A program made the position numbers and the translations under genes. The notes under the pieces were generated by a model that ran no database searches, had not been told where the DNA came from, and worked only from the letters and a program-made list of their open reading frames with translations. From the NCBI GenBank assembly GCA_003254905.1, contig QANU01087068.1, positions 540,122-604,121 of the forward strand: 64,000 nucleotides of DNA, in the 5' to 3' direction. Position 1 is the first letter of the stretch. Every line of letters begins with the position of its first letter. This document shows positions 25,091 through 36,229 of this stretch, piece by piece. Origin of the DNA: Nissolia schottii. Its lineage: Eukaryota > Streptophyta > Magnoliopsida > Fabales > Fabaceae.

Positions 25091-25582
25091 TGTGTACTAT
25101 GCACCTATGCCTCGACTTTCGAGGAACTTTCAAATGGACCAGGACATTGTCCTCTTTCATTGAACTTCCCATAATATTCACCACTTATATCAGACCTCAC
25201 GACCTTTACTTTTCTATCTACTTTTCTATCCAACTGCCTTTCCACCTCATTAATGAACGTCTCAAGGACGTCCACTAATTAAGACTTTTCATGCAGTAGA
25301 TACAAATAACAATAATGTGAGAAGTCATCAATAAAAAATGATGAAATACCTTTCACCACCCCAAGATGGAGTGTCAAAGAGACCACATATGTCAGTGTGT
25401 ATCAACTCAAGGAGTTGACTGCTTCTCGAGGCAGGACCTTTCAATATATGCTTGGTTTGCTTGCCTTTAATGCAATCCACACATATATCCCAGTCATCAA
25501 AATCCAATTGAGGTAAGATTTCACTTTTCAATAACCTCAACATCCTTTCTTTGGAAATGTGACCTAACCTTTGATGCCACAA
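25091..25582 (-). pseudogene. copia element 2 integrase N-terminus, damaged
   Basis: 25328-25582 encodes the GAG-pre-integrase His/Cys module (WHQRLGHISKERML... and CVDCIKGKQTKH) and the start of the core (LELIHTDICG). Between 25091 and 25327 the rest of the core is frame-broken, with a recognisable VRSDISGEYYGKF segment where SDRGGEY would be expected. Confidence 0.8.
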
Positions 25583-25761
25583 GAAAACAGAATTCTCATT
25601 GCGTGCAACATCATGAAATGTGGGATTGGACAGAGTGATCCTTCATCTTCTTTAACCTCCCTTCCTCTTCAACCAATATGGCCTTAATTTCCTAAAATTC
25701 CATTTCTTAATGGTGTTGTAATTCACCTGGAACTGGCCAAACTAAGGAGAAAGTGAGTTCA

Positions 25762-26229
25762 TTATGAACCATAATAGAAAGGATCACTCACATCCATGCC
25801 CATTGATTTCAGTTTTGCTGATAAATTTTCCATTCCAGTCACATGATAATGAATGGGTCTTGACCAGTCAAATTTCTTGGTCGTCAACTCATTCATCAAG
25901 CTGCTCACAATGAACTTGTCAGTAATGTCCGATTGAGAGTATTCCTTAATCTTTGCGAAAAATGCCTTGGCATCTTCTGTCTTAGACATAGATGGTTCAA
26001 CATTATCAATCAATGTTATTCTCATCAAGCTCACACTCAGCCGGTTAGACTTGTCCCAAGCATGATAGAGGTTTTCATCCTCTTCTGAACTAGTCTCAAT
26101 AATGGCTGCGGTTTTATCCATTATTAATGTGAGGTCCAAATCCACAAAGCCCAAATGGAAGTGGATTCGCTCATCATAGTTCAACCCATTGAACTTGAAA
26201 ATACCATTGACTGCACCATACACGTTCAC
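25762..26229 (-). pseudogene. copia element 2 truncated gag
   Basis: This open frame of 155 codons resembles the N-terminal half of copia Gag (IFKFNGLNYDERIHFHLGFV, DLDLTLIMDK, LMRITLIDNV, MNELTTKKFDW). The apparent first codon is GTG, so this is not a defined start. The zinc knuckle and protease that should follow are missing in 25583-25761. Confidence 0.75.
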
Positions 26230-26430
26230 GGAAGCCGCAAGATTTTATACAAGCTCATACATTAATGCTTTGAGTAACTTTAATAGATTCAAACAACGAC
26301 TTTCATTTATGTATCTAAGTTCACCTTTGGGTGATACTTAAATCCATAATTTCAAAACATAATATATATCAACCACACTCAAGCCAACATGTATGTTATC
26401 TTTGGATATACAAACACGTCCAACAAGTAT

Positions 26431-26995
26431 GTTAATATGTCACCATAATATCATTAATTATGTGCAATGGTTCACCTTTGGGCAACCTCCTAGCATAATA
26501 ATTAATGATTCCTTTATTTAATTGTGAATAATCACAAAATAAATTTACTAATATTAACCTCTTACAATTATGTCAATATGTCACTATAATATCATTAATT
26601 ATAAGCAATGGTTCACCTTTGGGCAACCTTCTAGCATAATAATTAATGATTCCTTTATTTAATTGTAAATAATCACAAAATAAATTTACTAAACATTGAC
26701 CTCTTACAGTTATGTCAATATATTACCATAATATCATTAATTATAAGCAATGGTTCACCTTTGGGCAACCTCATAGCATACAGCAATTAATGATTCCTTT
26801 ATTTAATTGTGAATAATCACAAAATAAATTGAATATTAACTTCTTACGATTATGTCAATATGTCACTATAATATCATTAATTATAAGCAATGGTTCACCT
26901 CTGGGCAACCTCCTAGCATAATAATTAATGATTCCTTTATTTATTTGCGAAAAATCACAAATTTAAAATTTTCTAAATATTAACTTATTACAGTT
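26431..26995. repeat. Four tandem copies of a ~141-bp unit in the leader of copia element 2
   Basis: Units begin at about 26431, 26572, 26714 and 26854. Each contains CAATGGTTCACCT, then GGGCAACCT, then AATTAATGATTCCTTTATTT. Spacing is 140-142 bp and the copies differ at a few per cent of sites. An isolated related segment (GTTCACCTTTGGGTGATACT) sits just upstream at about 26319. Confidence 0.9.
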
Positions 26996-27239
26996 AATTT
27001 CCGTAATGGCTAAAATATTAATTTCTAGCCAAAAAATATTTTATTAGCTCATCCTTAATTTTGTTTGCATTTCACAAAACAAATCAAGCCCATTTAGCAA
27101 AACAATAAACCCATTCTGGTTTGTTAGCCCGTTATGCAACCAAAAAACCATTCTGTTTTGACCCAAAGTCATTTTTAACCCACCAAATAATGATAATAAT
27201 AATAGTGACAACCATTAGGCCCATCAAAACATTCTGGTT

Positions 27240-27560
27240 TTTACAATAATCAACCATAACAGCAAAAAACCAACAGCCACCACAGCAAAACCCTTGCCGC
27301 CGTCAGGACCCATCGCCGCCTGTTGATGCGCCGCCGCCAGAACCATTACCGGCGCAGGCTCATGCACCGCCACGGACCAGGCGCAACAACCCACAAGGGA
27401 GTTCACGGCGCAAACGGTGGCAGCCCCAGTGTACGGCGCAAACGGTGGCGTCCTTCCCGCACAAAACGCGGCAGCAGCAAACCGCCAACCACGCACCAGC
27501 AGCGGAGAAGAAACGATGGTGTTCCGCAGGCACAAGGAAGTTCACATATATGCAGGAAGG
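27240..27560. other. GC-rich segment within the leader of copia element 2
   Basis: About 320 bases of markedly higher GC, with many CCGCC/GGCG motifs, lie inside an otherwise AT-rich element, between the tandem repeats and the 5' LTR. Short frames exist on both strands, but none resembles a known protein. It could be a captured host fragment or a structured packaging/leader region. Confidence 0.45.
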
Positions 27561-27970
27561 GCAAAACAACGAATGGCATTAACAAGGAATATATATGCAT
27601 ATGGATAAATCAGTGAATAGCATACACATGAGCATTAATCAAGAAAAGGCAAATATATTCCCAAATTTTCTGAATCCGTGAATTGGATTCCGATAAAAGA
27701 AAATGTTCATAAATTCTCTAATTCCCAATTTAATTTACGGTTTATTGAATTCCCAAATTCCCCAATTAGTATTCAGGAATCAATTAAAAAACAATTTTAG
27801 AAATTCCCAAATTCTCAAATTAGGGTGCATGTAATTTTGGGAAAAATTTAAATAATAAATAACACATTATATTCCCAAATTCCCAATTCTCAAAAATTAG
27901 GATTCATTATATTTGGGAAAAATTTATAATAAATTACACCATTATAGGATAATCATAAATTTCACAACCA

Positions 27971-27984
27971 TAGCTCTGATACCA
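27971..27984 (-). other. Primer-binding site of copia element 2
   Basis: Minus strand TGGTATCAGAGCTA lies two bases inside the 5' LTR. It matches the initiator tRNA-Met complement used by plant copia elements. Confidence 0.85.
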
Positions 27985-27986
27985 CA

Positions 27987-28424
27987 TGTAAGTTGTGATT
28001 TTCCAATTAACAAATTCATGGAAACAACGATCTTGAAATTTATGATTATCACATTATAAATAAGGTTAAGAACGAGAGACATACCCGGATCCATTGTCGT
28101 GATTGGATGGAATTGATAAATTCTTTTCCCCTCTCTTCCTTTGATCTTTACAACCCCTTCTGATGGTGAGAAGAGCAGCAGACCTCAAACCGTAATGTTT
28201 TCTGAATTCTTTGGAATCCTTAAAACACTCGTGTTACTTTTCTTTGAGTAAAGCCATATTAATTATAAAGGAGAGGGGAGGGTTGGTTTTACTAAAATAC
28301 CCCCCACTAACTCTATCATATCTTACAGAATCAATTGCCATCATCTTGATTCCCTTTAATTAGAGTTAGTATCACTATAAGACACATGGACCAAATCTTT
28401 ATGAGATTATGAAATAATCTTACA
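27987..28424 (-). repeat. 5' LTR of copia element 2
   Basis: This is a 438-bp repeat nearly identical to 21994-22432. The visible differences are single changes at the GATCC/GATCT, AAGGG/AAAGG, GGTCGG/GGTTGG and C-run positions. Confidence 0.92.
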
Positions 28425-28429
28425 TCTAG

Positions 28430-28783
28430 TACATATATTTGTTACTGTGTATACTTCTTCTATTTATATAGATAAGATTAAAACATATGCACATATATAT
28501 CTATTTTATCTACACACACGGCGACTTATTAAGGAACAAAAAATTAGATTTACCTTGCCTATAATTATAGGTAATGAATTATTTCAAAATAGATTCGAAT
28601 TAAGGTCATACTCATCATAACGAAATTCATTGTTTTGATACATGTACCCACTAATTCCAATATTTTATTGAATCATTGAAAAATGGATTTCAATTTTTCT
28701 GTACCTCAACCAATTCTTATTTTAAAAAAACTCAATAACTTGTTGATCCCTATCCTTTTTTCCAGAGGGAATTTCTAAAGAAT
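28430..28783. other. Intergenic, no feature recognised
   Basis: This is AT-rich flanking DNA into which copia element 2 inserted. I see no ORF, RNA gene or repeat of note. Confidence 0.6.
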
Positions 28784-28789
28784 TACACG

Positions 28790-29325
28790 TAATCTCTCTA
28801 AATTTTGATTTTGATCAACTTTATCTCTCTTAAATTTTTCTTTTAGACAATTTCATCCTTCACAATTCAAAAAATTAGACACTTTAGTTCTTCTATCTAT
28901 TTCACTAATGGTGGTTGATGATGAGGTGATTAACGAAACGACGTAACACGTTAACCTTTACATCACCTCCTTCCACATAGGCAAACGAGACATATGAACC
29001 TCTAACTTAGTCCCTCTCAATCCGAATTTTTTTTTGGTTCAGTTTCTTTCCTTTCAATTTTTTTGGGCGGAATGACTAACAAGGGTGGTTTTTTGAATTG
29101 AGATTGATGAAATTGACCAAAACAAATTTGGGAGGGACTAAGTTGGGGTTCATGTGTCTTGTTTGCCTACGTGGAAAGGGGTGACGTGACAGTTAACGTG
29201 TCACTTCTTTCCGTTAACGTCATCAACTACCGTTGGTGAAATAAACAGAAAGACTAATGTATCCAATTTTTTGAATTGAGAGGGACGAAATTGACCAAAA
29301 TCAAAATTTAGAGAGGAACTAAGTT
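28790..29325. mobile_element. Foldback/MITE-like inverted repeat (~535 bp)
   Basis: The two halves are imperfect reverse complements about a centre near 29060. For example CTCTCTAAATTTTGATTTTG at 28792 pairs with its complement near 29300, and AGGCAAACGAGACATATGAA near 28979 pairs with a segment near 29150. This is the structure of a non-autonomous foldback DNA element. The exact ends and a target duplication could not be fixed, so the superfamily is open. Confidence 0.7.
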
Positions 29326-29561
29326 AGAGTTTTTTTTTAGTAAATATCATATTGGTTAAGGAGATTATTAATCATCACACTTGATATATTGTTTTAGTGG
29401 ATACATAGATTTCCCAATAGATTTCCCAATCTTAATTAGTAAAACAATATGTCACATTCTTAATAAAATCCATTATACCCTTATCGGAAAAACAAAAGTC
29501 ATTACTTCTTTTGATAAGGTAAAAAGGTATTATGTAAGTAATATCCTTAACAAAATATTAT

Positions 29562-30100
29562 TTAGACAATCACATTTTGGAATACCACAATCTTAATTTG
29601 GATCAAAATCTAACAAAACACCTCATTCAAGTCACTTACCCGTGGTGTCAAGTTCATTCTTTTGTCGACTTCTTTCTTATTTCATCTAGGATGAACAACA
29701 CACATGTACTTAATATGTTACTATACTCAATGACCAATTTAGGCACAATCATAAATCCCCAATGATCGGAATGCCTTAATGAGGGTCTTCTAATAGCACG
29801 AACGTCCTTCAACAAATAAAATGTAAGCCCGATTTAGCGAAGGTGACCATTGAAAAAATCTTTTGTGCGCTTTAAAGCAACTCAAACAAAGGTCTCTCAC
29901 CTTGAATTGGGCTTGCGCCCAGAATGACTGTGGCTACAGCGTCTAAAAACAGGGCCTGGCCCACAAGGATGTCAATGTAAGTTTCATTGGACCCACTAAC
30001 CACGGTGATCTCCGACCAAACCACAAGAACACGTGGGAGTTAAAGCAAGGTTATGTGGCCAGAGTTAATGAGATGCCACGGGACTGCACAATCACCAAAA
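29562..30100 (-). pseudogene. Chalcone synthase pseudogene remnant 1 (second half of exon 2)
   Basis: On the minus strand this aligns with CHS exon 2 from just before the VVCSEIT region to the stop, which lies at 29562-29564 after GTGATTGTC. Clear matches include GTTCTTGTGGTTTGGTCGGAGATC, GGGCCAGGCC, AGCCCAATTCAAGG and GGTCACCTTCGC. It has stops, frameshifts and internal deletions. The segments around IFWIVHPGG, with its catalytic His, and the DNA encoding the following Asp-Gln-Ile-Glu stretch are lost. Exon 1 and the Cys-containing part are absent. It is divergently arranged to the intact CHS gene, 517 bases from its ATG. Confidence 0.85.
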
Positions 30101-30616
30101 ATAAAAGATGGGCTGTTGTTTTTTTTTTAAAAAAATAATCTTTATTTTTTCAAACAATAGCTTAAATAGTAATAATAATACAAATCGTGGGCTGCGAATA
30201 AATAAATAGAATATCGGGCTACCCCACCCACATTTTCAGGGAATGACCTCTAGATTAGGTGAACCACTACAGCCTAAACTAATCAAATTCCATGTCTGAT
30301 ACATTTCTTTTGTTCCAAAATTAATTAAAACAAAAACCCTTAAATTTTTTTTTCACTAATTTTATGATTATTAAATTTTAAATAAAAAAAATGTGGGATC
30401 CTTGAACGTAATGGTAATAAAGCATTATGGTATTGCAACAAGTGGGGGCTGATGAGCTGTGTATCACTGACATGGACATTTTAGATATAATTCTCATTTT
30501 ACCCGTCTTCCACGCCATTTTACAAGCATTCTAGATCTCATCACACCTTTTAGCTGTTAAGCCTTTTATTCTCAGTTCAACTGCTTCTTTCTTTGTTGGA
30601 AGCCAATTAAGAAGAT
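30101..30616 (+). promoter_or_regulatory. Upstream region of the intact chalcone synthase gene
   Basis: This is the 516 bases between remnant 1 and the CHS ATG. The last 60 bases (from about 30572, CTCAGTTCAACTGCTTCTTT) are nearly identical to the sequence before the decayed copy at 38255, so they were duplicated with the gene. I see no CACGTG G-box and no clear TATA box; the nearest candidate is TTTTATT at about 30565. An H-box-like CTACCCCACCC lies near 30220. Regulation is therefore uncertain. Confidence 0.4.
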
Positions 30617-32114
30617 ATGATGATCAGTGTGGATGAGATTTGCAAGGCACAACGTGCCCAGGGTCCAGCCACTGTGATGGCCATTGGCACCGCAAATCCT
30701 GCCAACTGCGTGGAGCAGAGCACCTACCCTGACTTTTACTTCCGCATCACTAACAGTGAGCACAAGGCTGAGCTCAAAGAAAAATTCAAGCGCATTTGTA
30801 AGATTTTATATCTCTTGCTCATGTCTTCATACATTTCATCGTGTTTATATATGATTCAATGGGAGAAACTCTCGCGGATACTTCCCCCCTTATTGTAATG
30901 GGAAAAATGTTATTTTTAATGCTCATGTTGTGTAAAAACTCGCATTCTTATTTATCATTAAAATACGAACTCCATTAAATCTCATTTTATAATAGGTAGA
31001 ATATGAGTTGACACAGATTATTACATTTAATGAGTTTATATAACACAACTCTATTATATATGAAGTTTATCTTAGACTAACAAAATAAATATATTTCTAA
31101 AATAAAAGTATTCCTTGAATAGGTGATAAGTCAATGATCAAGAAACGACACATTTACTTGACAGAAGAAATCCTAAAAGAGAATCCCAACATTTGTGCTT
31201 ATATGGCACCGTCACTCGAGGCGAGGCAAGACATGGTGGTTGTGGAGGTACCAAGGCTAGGAAAAGCAGCAGCTACAAAGGCCATCGAAGAGTGGGGCCA
31301 ACCCAAGTCCAAGATTACCCACCTCATCTTCTGCACCACAAGCGGCGTCGACATGCCCGGTGCCGATTACCAGCTTACTAAACTCCTCGGACTCCACCCC
31401 TCAGTTAAGCGTTATATGGTGTACCAACAAGGTTGTTCTGCTGGTGGCACAGTTCTTCGTTTGGCCAAGGACTTGGTTGAAAACAACAAAGGTGCACGTG
31501 CTCTTGTGGTTTGTTCTGAGATCACTGCATTCATGTTCCGTGGGCCTAGTGACACCCAACTCGACAACCTCGTGGGTCAGGCCTTGATTGGAGACGGTGC
31601 AGCTGCAATGATTGTTGGCTCAGACCCAATTCAAGGTATTGAGAGGCCTTTATTTGAGTTGGTTTGTACTGCACAAACGATTCTTTCGAATAGTGATGGT
31701 TTTATTAATGGTCACCTTCGCGAAGTTGGACTTAAGCTTCATTTGTCAAAGGACGTTCCAAACCTTATCTCAAAGAACATTGAGAATGCCCTTGTTGAGG
31801 CTTTTCAACCCTTGGAGATATATGATTATAACTCAATCTTTTGGATTGTACATCCTGGTGGGCCAGCAATTTTGGACCAGATTGAGGCAAAATTGGCCTT
31901 GAAGCCTGAGAAGATGAAAGCTAGTAGGCATGTGTTAAGTGAGTATGGTAACATGTCAAGTGCCTCTGTGATGTTCATCTTAGATGAGATGAGGAAGAAC
32001 TCAATGAAGAATGGCCTTGGCACAACTGGAGAGGGACTTAAATGGGGTGTGTTGTTTGGTTTTGGTCCTGGGCTCACTGTTGAGACTGTTGTGCTACATA
32101 GTGTGGTTGTCTAA
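30617..32114 (+). CDS. CHS: Chalcone synthase family type III polyketide synthase, intact but with unusual active-site residues
   Basis: CHS condenses p-coumaroyl-CoA with three malonyl-CoA to naringenin chalcone, the entry step of flavonoid synthesis. Exon 1 is 30617-30797 and exon 2 31123-32114, giving 390 aa (family 388-391). The 325-bp intron splits the codon of Cys61, the conserved CHS intron position. The catalytic triad is present: Cys in [10 protein letters not shown], His in IVHPGG, Asn in EYGNMSSAS, with the C-terminal GVLFGFGPG loop. Against typical CHS (alfalfa CHS2 numbering, from memory), Phe165 is Ser, Val196 Phe, Thr197 Met, gatekeeper Phe265 Leu, and the Trp before TAQT is Cys; Phe215 and Ser338 are kept. 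The fold and chemistry should remain, but starter choice or chain length may differ, or the gene may be losing function. It is the only open CHS copy here. A second in-frame ATG follows the first immediately. Confidence 0.93.
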
Positions 32115-32393
32115 ATGGTAATGATTTATCAAGGGCACAAGTTGATTTTCACTTCTATTTTTTTTTTTTTTTTTTACTTTTGTTATTTATTGTGTTTTGT
32201 TAATTTATTTATCATAAAAAAAATATATATTATTTTGTTTTTTATCCTTCCTCACTTGTATCTTGATATAAACATTTTTATGTATGGGTAAGAAGGATGT
32301 GCAATATTATTTTACCAATTAAGATTGAGGAATTAGCCGCTCAATAAAATATGAGAAATGTTATATAGTCCAAATCAAATATATACGAAAGAA
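32115..32393 (+). other. 3' region of the intact CHS gene
   Basis: This contains the 3' untranslated sequence, with a long T run at 32159 onward. GATTGAGGAATTAGCCGCTC at 32325 matches the 3' flank of the decayed copy at 41344, showing that the tandem duplication extended beyond the coding region. Confidence 0.6.
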
Positions 32394-33367
32394 GGTCACT
32401 TATCCAGTGTTTACCCAAAATAACTGCACATTCAATGTGCTCCATCTATGTCCACCATATAACCAACTTTGGAACCATTAATTTAATTCTATTGATCTAA
32501 TGGTCATAAATTATGGCAATAATCTAAGGTAGAAATGCATGAAATTGGAGCATATATAGTCTAACAGGTAACCAATTTTGTTTTTATGTAAAAATACTAC
32601 TTTATCCTCACTCTTAAATCAATTTTTCTTCTCCAAACCACCACATCATTTTTGTTAACCTCACCACAAATCACCACTCACCATCCTACCGGGCCACGTA
32701 GCCGCCATAACCCACCATCCCGTTGCACCAATGCCCTCACCACTGCAACCACTTGCATTAAAACCACAGAACCAGAAGCCCTTTCAAACACAACCGGAAA
32801 CCACTTCACACAATCACCATCCACCACATCACACACCCCACCACAACGCCATCACCACCAGAATTTCAGAATCCCCAATTCCCCTTCCCCTCTTTTGCTG
32901 ATTTGGATGATTTTCAACCAAAGGTTTGTGCTTTTGCGCTTTAGAAATCTTTTGATCTAATGGGTACCTCCATTGGGAACAAGAGACATTGCAAAGCCTT
33001 GAAATTTTTTTAAATCTAAAAGGGAAATGGAACTCGACGATGCGGTGACCTCGTGGGGCTGTGCAGTGGTGGTTGCCAATAGGAGCAGAGCAACAGTGGA
33101 GGTAGGCACGGTTGGGGTGGCTGAAGATTTTTATTTTTATTTGTTGTGATGAAGGTAGATAAAGTCATGGAGGAGGAGGTAGTATGTGGCTATGATTTGG
33201 GTGGAGAGTGATGGGGTGGTTTAAAGTTATAATTGAATTTAAAGTCAGGGATAAAACAATTTTTTTTTATAATTAGTGATTTAAATATTAATAAAAAAAA
33301 TCTGGCATATTATATAATGTATGGTGTACATGTAAAGTACTTTTCTTTTAGATGTACATAAGTGACC
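32394..33367. mobile_element. Insertion of ~974 bp with short terminal inverted repeats (unclassified DNA element)
   Basis: It starts GGTCACTTAT and ends ATAAGTGACC, an exact 10-bp inverted repeat. It interrupts a stretch that is continuous in the duplicate copy: 32344-32393 plus 33375-33486 match 41360-41500. The interior is compositionally odd, with a CCACC/ACCACC-rich segment at 32640-32870 and a GGTGG-rich segment at 33040-33130. A 102-codon His/Pro/Thr-rich frame at 32652-32960 is probably not a gene. I see no clean target duplication. Confidence 0.65.
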
Positions 33368-36229
33368 CCCAAAAAAATGACAAATAGTGTTAATAGGTGA
33401 AAATGTGGTGCTATATGAAAATAAATGGGTTGAAAGTCAAAATTCAAGCACCAATGGTAACATGATAAGTATTTTCTAGTAGATTCGAGCTATTATTTTT
33501 GTGTTAAAGATCTTTTTCTCTTTAAAGAAAATAATTTTATTTTTTTGGTAATAATAAATAATTTCATATTTTACTGATTAAGTCATTCTCGACAACTAGG
33601 GGTGCTTGAGCAAATGCCTTTTACGGTGGGTAGTTAGTTCAAGTGAAATCCATTTGTAATAAAATTTGCTGGTTTGTGTGCGTAGCAACCAGCCACATCC
33701 ACAACCATAGTTTTTTTAAAATAGAAAATAAATTAATTAGAAATAAATTTTTTTGCTCACTATATCAATATTCATGACCAATTGTGTTATTGGTATGTAA
33801 AAAGAAAATGTGTTCACAATCATTCTCGCATCAAAGTATTTAAAATTTGTTTACATGTATAAGTATCAATTTTTCAATCACGACGCACTCGTTGTTAAAC
33901 AGTAACTTCTTGATCTCCGTCACAAAACAAACTACCCTGTACATGAAGAAAAATAATTGTTTAGGCATAAGATTAGCATCTTACTGTTGAGCACGCATAG
34001 ATAATAAATAGGAGTTCCATTTGGTAAGTAAAGTGATGTGTTAGTCTTTTTCCTAATAAAAAATTTCTTGTACATGAATCAAATAAAATCATCTTCCGTA
34101 AGCATGTGAAATTTCAATGTCTTCATCAACCTTTATATCTCTTTCCTACTTCCAAGAAAGAATTCTTTTAACTTACCGCGTAAATGATTTTTTTTTTAAA
34201 TAAGATTATGAAGATTCGAATCTTTAAAAAAGATAACTTTTAATGATTTTATATTATATCTCTCTAAATTTGCTAATCATCTTCAACAAAATCATAACTA
34301 ATTAAATCTCACAAAATCTTTTATTTACTTATTTTTTTCTTCCTCCAAAAACAAAACTCACTAATACACCTTAATAATCTTGTTTCATTAAATTCCAATT
34401 ATTTATCCTAATTATTCAAATCCATATTTTAGATTCTTCAGATTGTTACCTTTTCTGTGAATCTTCTATTTTTGTGAATGAGAAAAAAAAGTTTATAGCA
34501 ACAACTGCAATAATTAGGAACAAGACCAATGCCACTGTGAGCCCAAACAACCTTGTTGCGCCACAGATTTGCAGCAACCAAAATGGATAAAGTTAAACTA
34601 ACAATAAGACGATTAGATAAAGTTATATATTGGATAATATAAAATTAATTTTAAATTATTAGATAAAGTTATAATCCTTGAGCCCTGCCACCGAACAACC
34701 TTGTCGCTTAACCTCAACCACACCTTCTGCATGTGAACCACCGTGAATTTAGACAATGTTCAATTAGAGTTCCTAAGTCTCTATTTTAGTTACACAGTTA
34801 TTACATTGTCCCCTCATCTTCAATTCATCATAATGAGTAAAAAATATCTTTAAAGTATCCATTTTAACTTTCGGGTCAACTATAATTTCACATGTTTTAT
34901 AAACTTAAAAAAAAATTAATATATTTATGAAACATCTTATTATAAATATTTTATATTATACATTTTTTATTGAAAAATATATAAATTTGTTTTCGAATTA
35001 TTTTTATTTAAAATTGATTTTTAATTAATTAAATCATAGATAAAAAATTGTGCAGTTATTTCTTTTAGTTAAAACCTTTAAAATAAAAAAAATTACAATT
35101 AAAACAACGTATTAATATGCTTAGAACACATTGATTAACAACTATATATAACAGTTCGTTTTATGTTAAATACTATATATATAATAGTTCTAATATTTTT
35201 TTTTACAGTTAATTCTCATGTATATATACACACACTTTTACAATACATTTTTTATGGTATCTACTTTTATATATATATATATATATATATATGTCTATAA
35301 CAGTTCTAATGTGCTCTCTCGTCGTCTTTTTTTAATTAGAACTGCTTTTTGTAAAAAAAAACTCATAAATAAAATAAAAATATTTGTTTTTGTTAATAGA
35401 TTTTTAATTTATGAAATAAGAGGATCGTTAAAAAGATTGACAACAAAAATTTTTATATTGACTAATTTTATAATTTAAAAATGATTTCTTTCCATATATC
35501 GATGTGTGTGTATATATATATATATAAATAATTATTTAATAATATATTATAATATTTATTTGATGACACCGTATAAATTTTGATTTTTTTTTATATTTTC
35601 TTGATTCATCCCTGAGTAAAAATCACATTTAATGTAAAAATGATATGCTAAGTTTTGCCGGTCTTTAAAAGTGGATTAGTAGAATTGACGGTGAGCCTCT
35701 TTTTTTTTTTCAAGTCCAAATTGGGAATTTTGACTTGTGTAGTCTATTAAAATAAAAATAAAAAAAACTTAATTTTTGTTGATTTCATGTATCTTTTATT
35801 TAAAAAAATATTTATATTTTATAATTATTATTTTATTTATTTATATATTTTTATTTTTCATATTAATTTTTTTTTTAAAAAGTGATAAAGTAGTGTGTTA
35901 ATACGAAAATGAGTTTTGAAATAAAAAAGTAAGAGTTTTTCCGAAGTTTTTATTGAGTTCTTTTTAGTGACAACTTTCGTATCTTGTTGAGCTATATATT
36001 GTTATGTGGTTTGTGTATCATTGTAATGATGATTCATGTACACCTTTTTGACCTTTAAGCAATAATATTTGCATTTTGATCTTGTATTGGGGTGATATTT
36101 GACTACCATTGTAGATTCGTTCTTATCTTCGCTCAAGGAAGCTGCTGAGATGAGGCTTCGTGATCTATGGTGCTTTGTTTTTTTAGGGCACTTGGAACTT
36201 TTTTAGAAGCCATTGAGTTTTGTTACAAG
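33368..36229. other. AT-rich intergenic DNA between CHS copies
   Basis: 33375-33600 is the remaining part of the CHS segmental duplication (matches 41409-41500 and 42925-43030). The rest is very AT-rich, with many poly-A/T runs and an (AT)n run at about 35267-35292. I see no gene. Confidence 0.6.
35267..35292. repeat. (AT)n microsatellite
   Basis: This is an uninterrupted TA/AT run of about 26 bases. Other short TA runs lie at about 35512-35527 and, after a GT run, at 37010-37034. Confidence 0.9.

Larger units (their letters stand above)
21994..28424 (-). mobile_element. Recently inserted but internally deleted Ty1-copia retrotransposon (6.4 kb)
   Basis: LTRs 21994-22432 and 27987-28424 differ by about four substitutions and one indel. 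Target duplication TCTAG is exact at 21989-21993 and 28425-28429. The PBS (27971-27984) and polypurine tract (22433-22443) give minus-strand orientation. Reading on the minus strand: a leader with GC-rich and tandem-repeat segments, truncated gag, damaged integrase, a long RT frame, then decayed RNase H. The gag C-terminus, zinc knuckle and protease are missing. Fresh ends with a defective interior suggest it was moved in trans by a relative. Confidence 0.93.

Noticed and set aside
26431..26995. Regularly spaced repeats as a CRISPR array
   Set aside because: The copies are full 141-bp tandem units with no unique spacers, inside a plant retrotransposon.
27224..27616. Overlapping GC-rich frames on both strands
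   Set aside because: They lie in the leader of copia element 2, show no family resemblance and are open because of composition. They are reported as a compositional feature only.
31826..32077. Minus-strand frame inside CHS exon 2
   Set aside because: It is a shadow of the conserved CHS coding sequence with no independent support.
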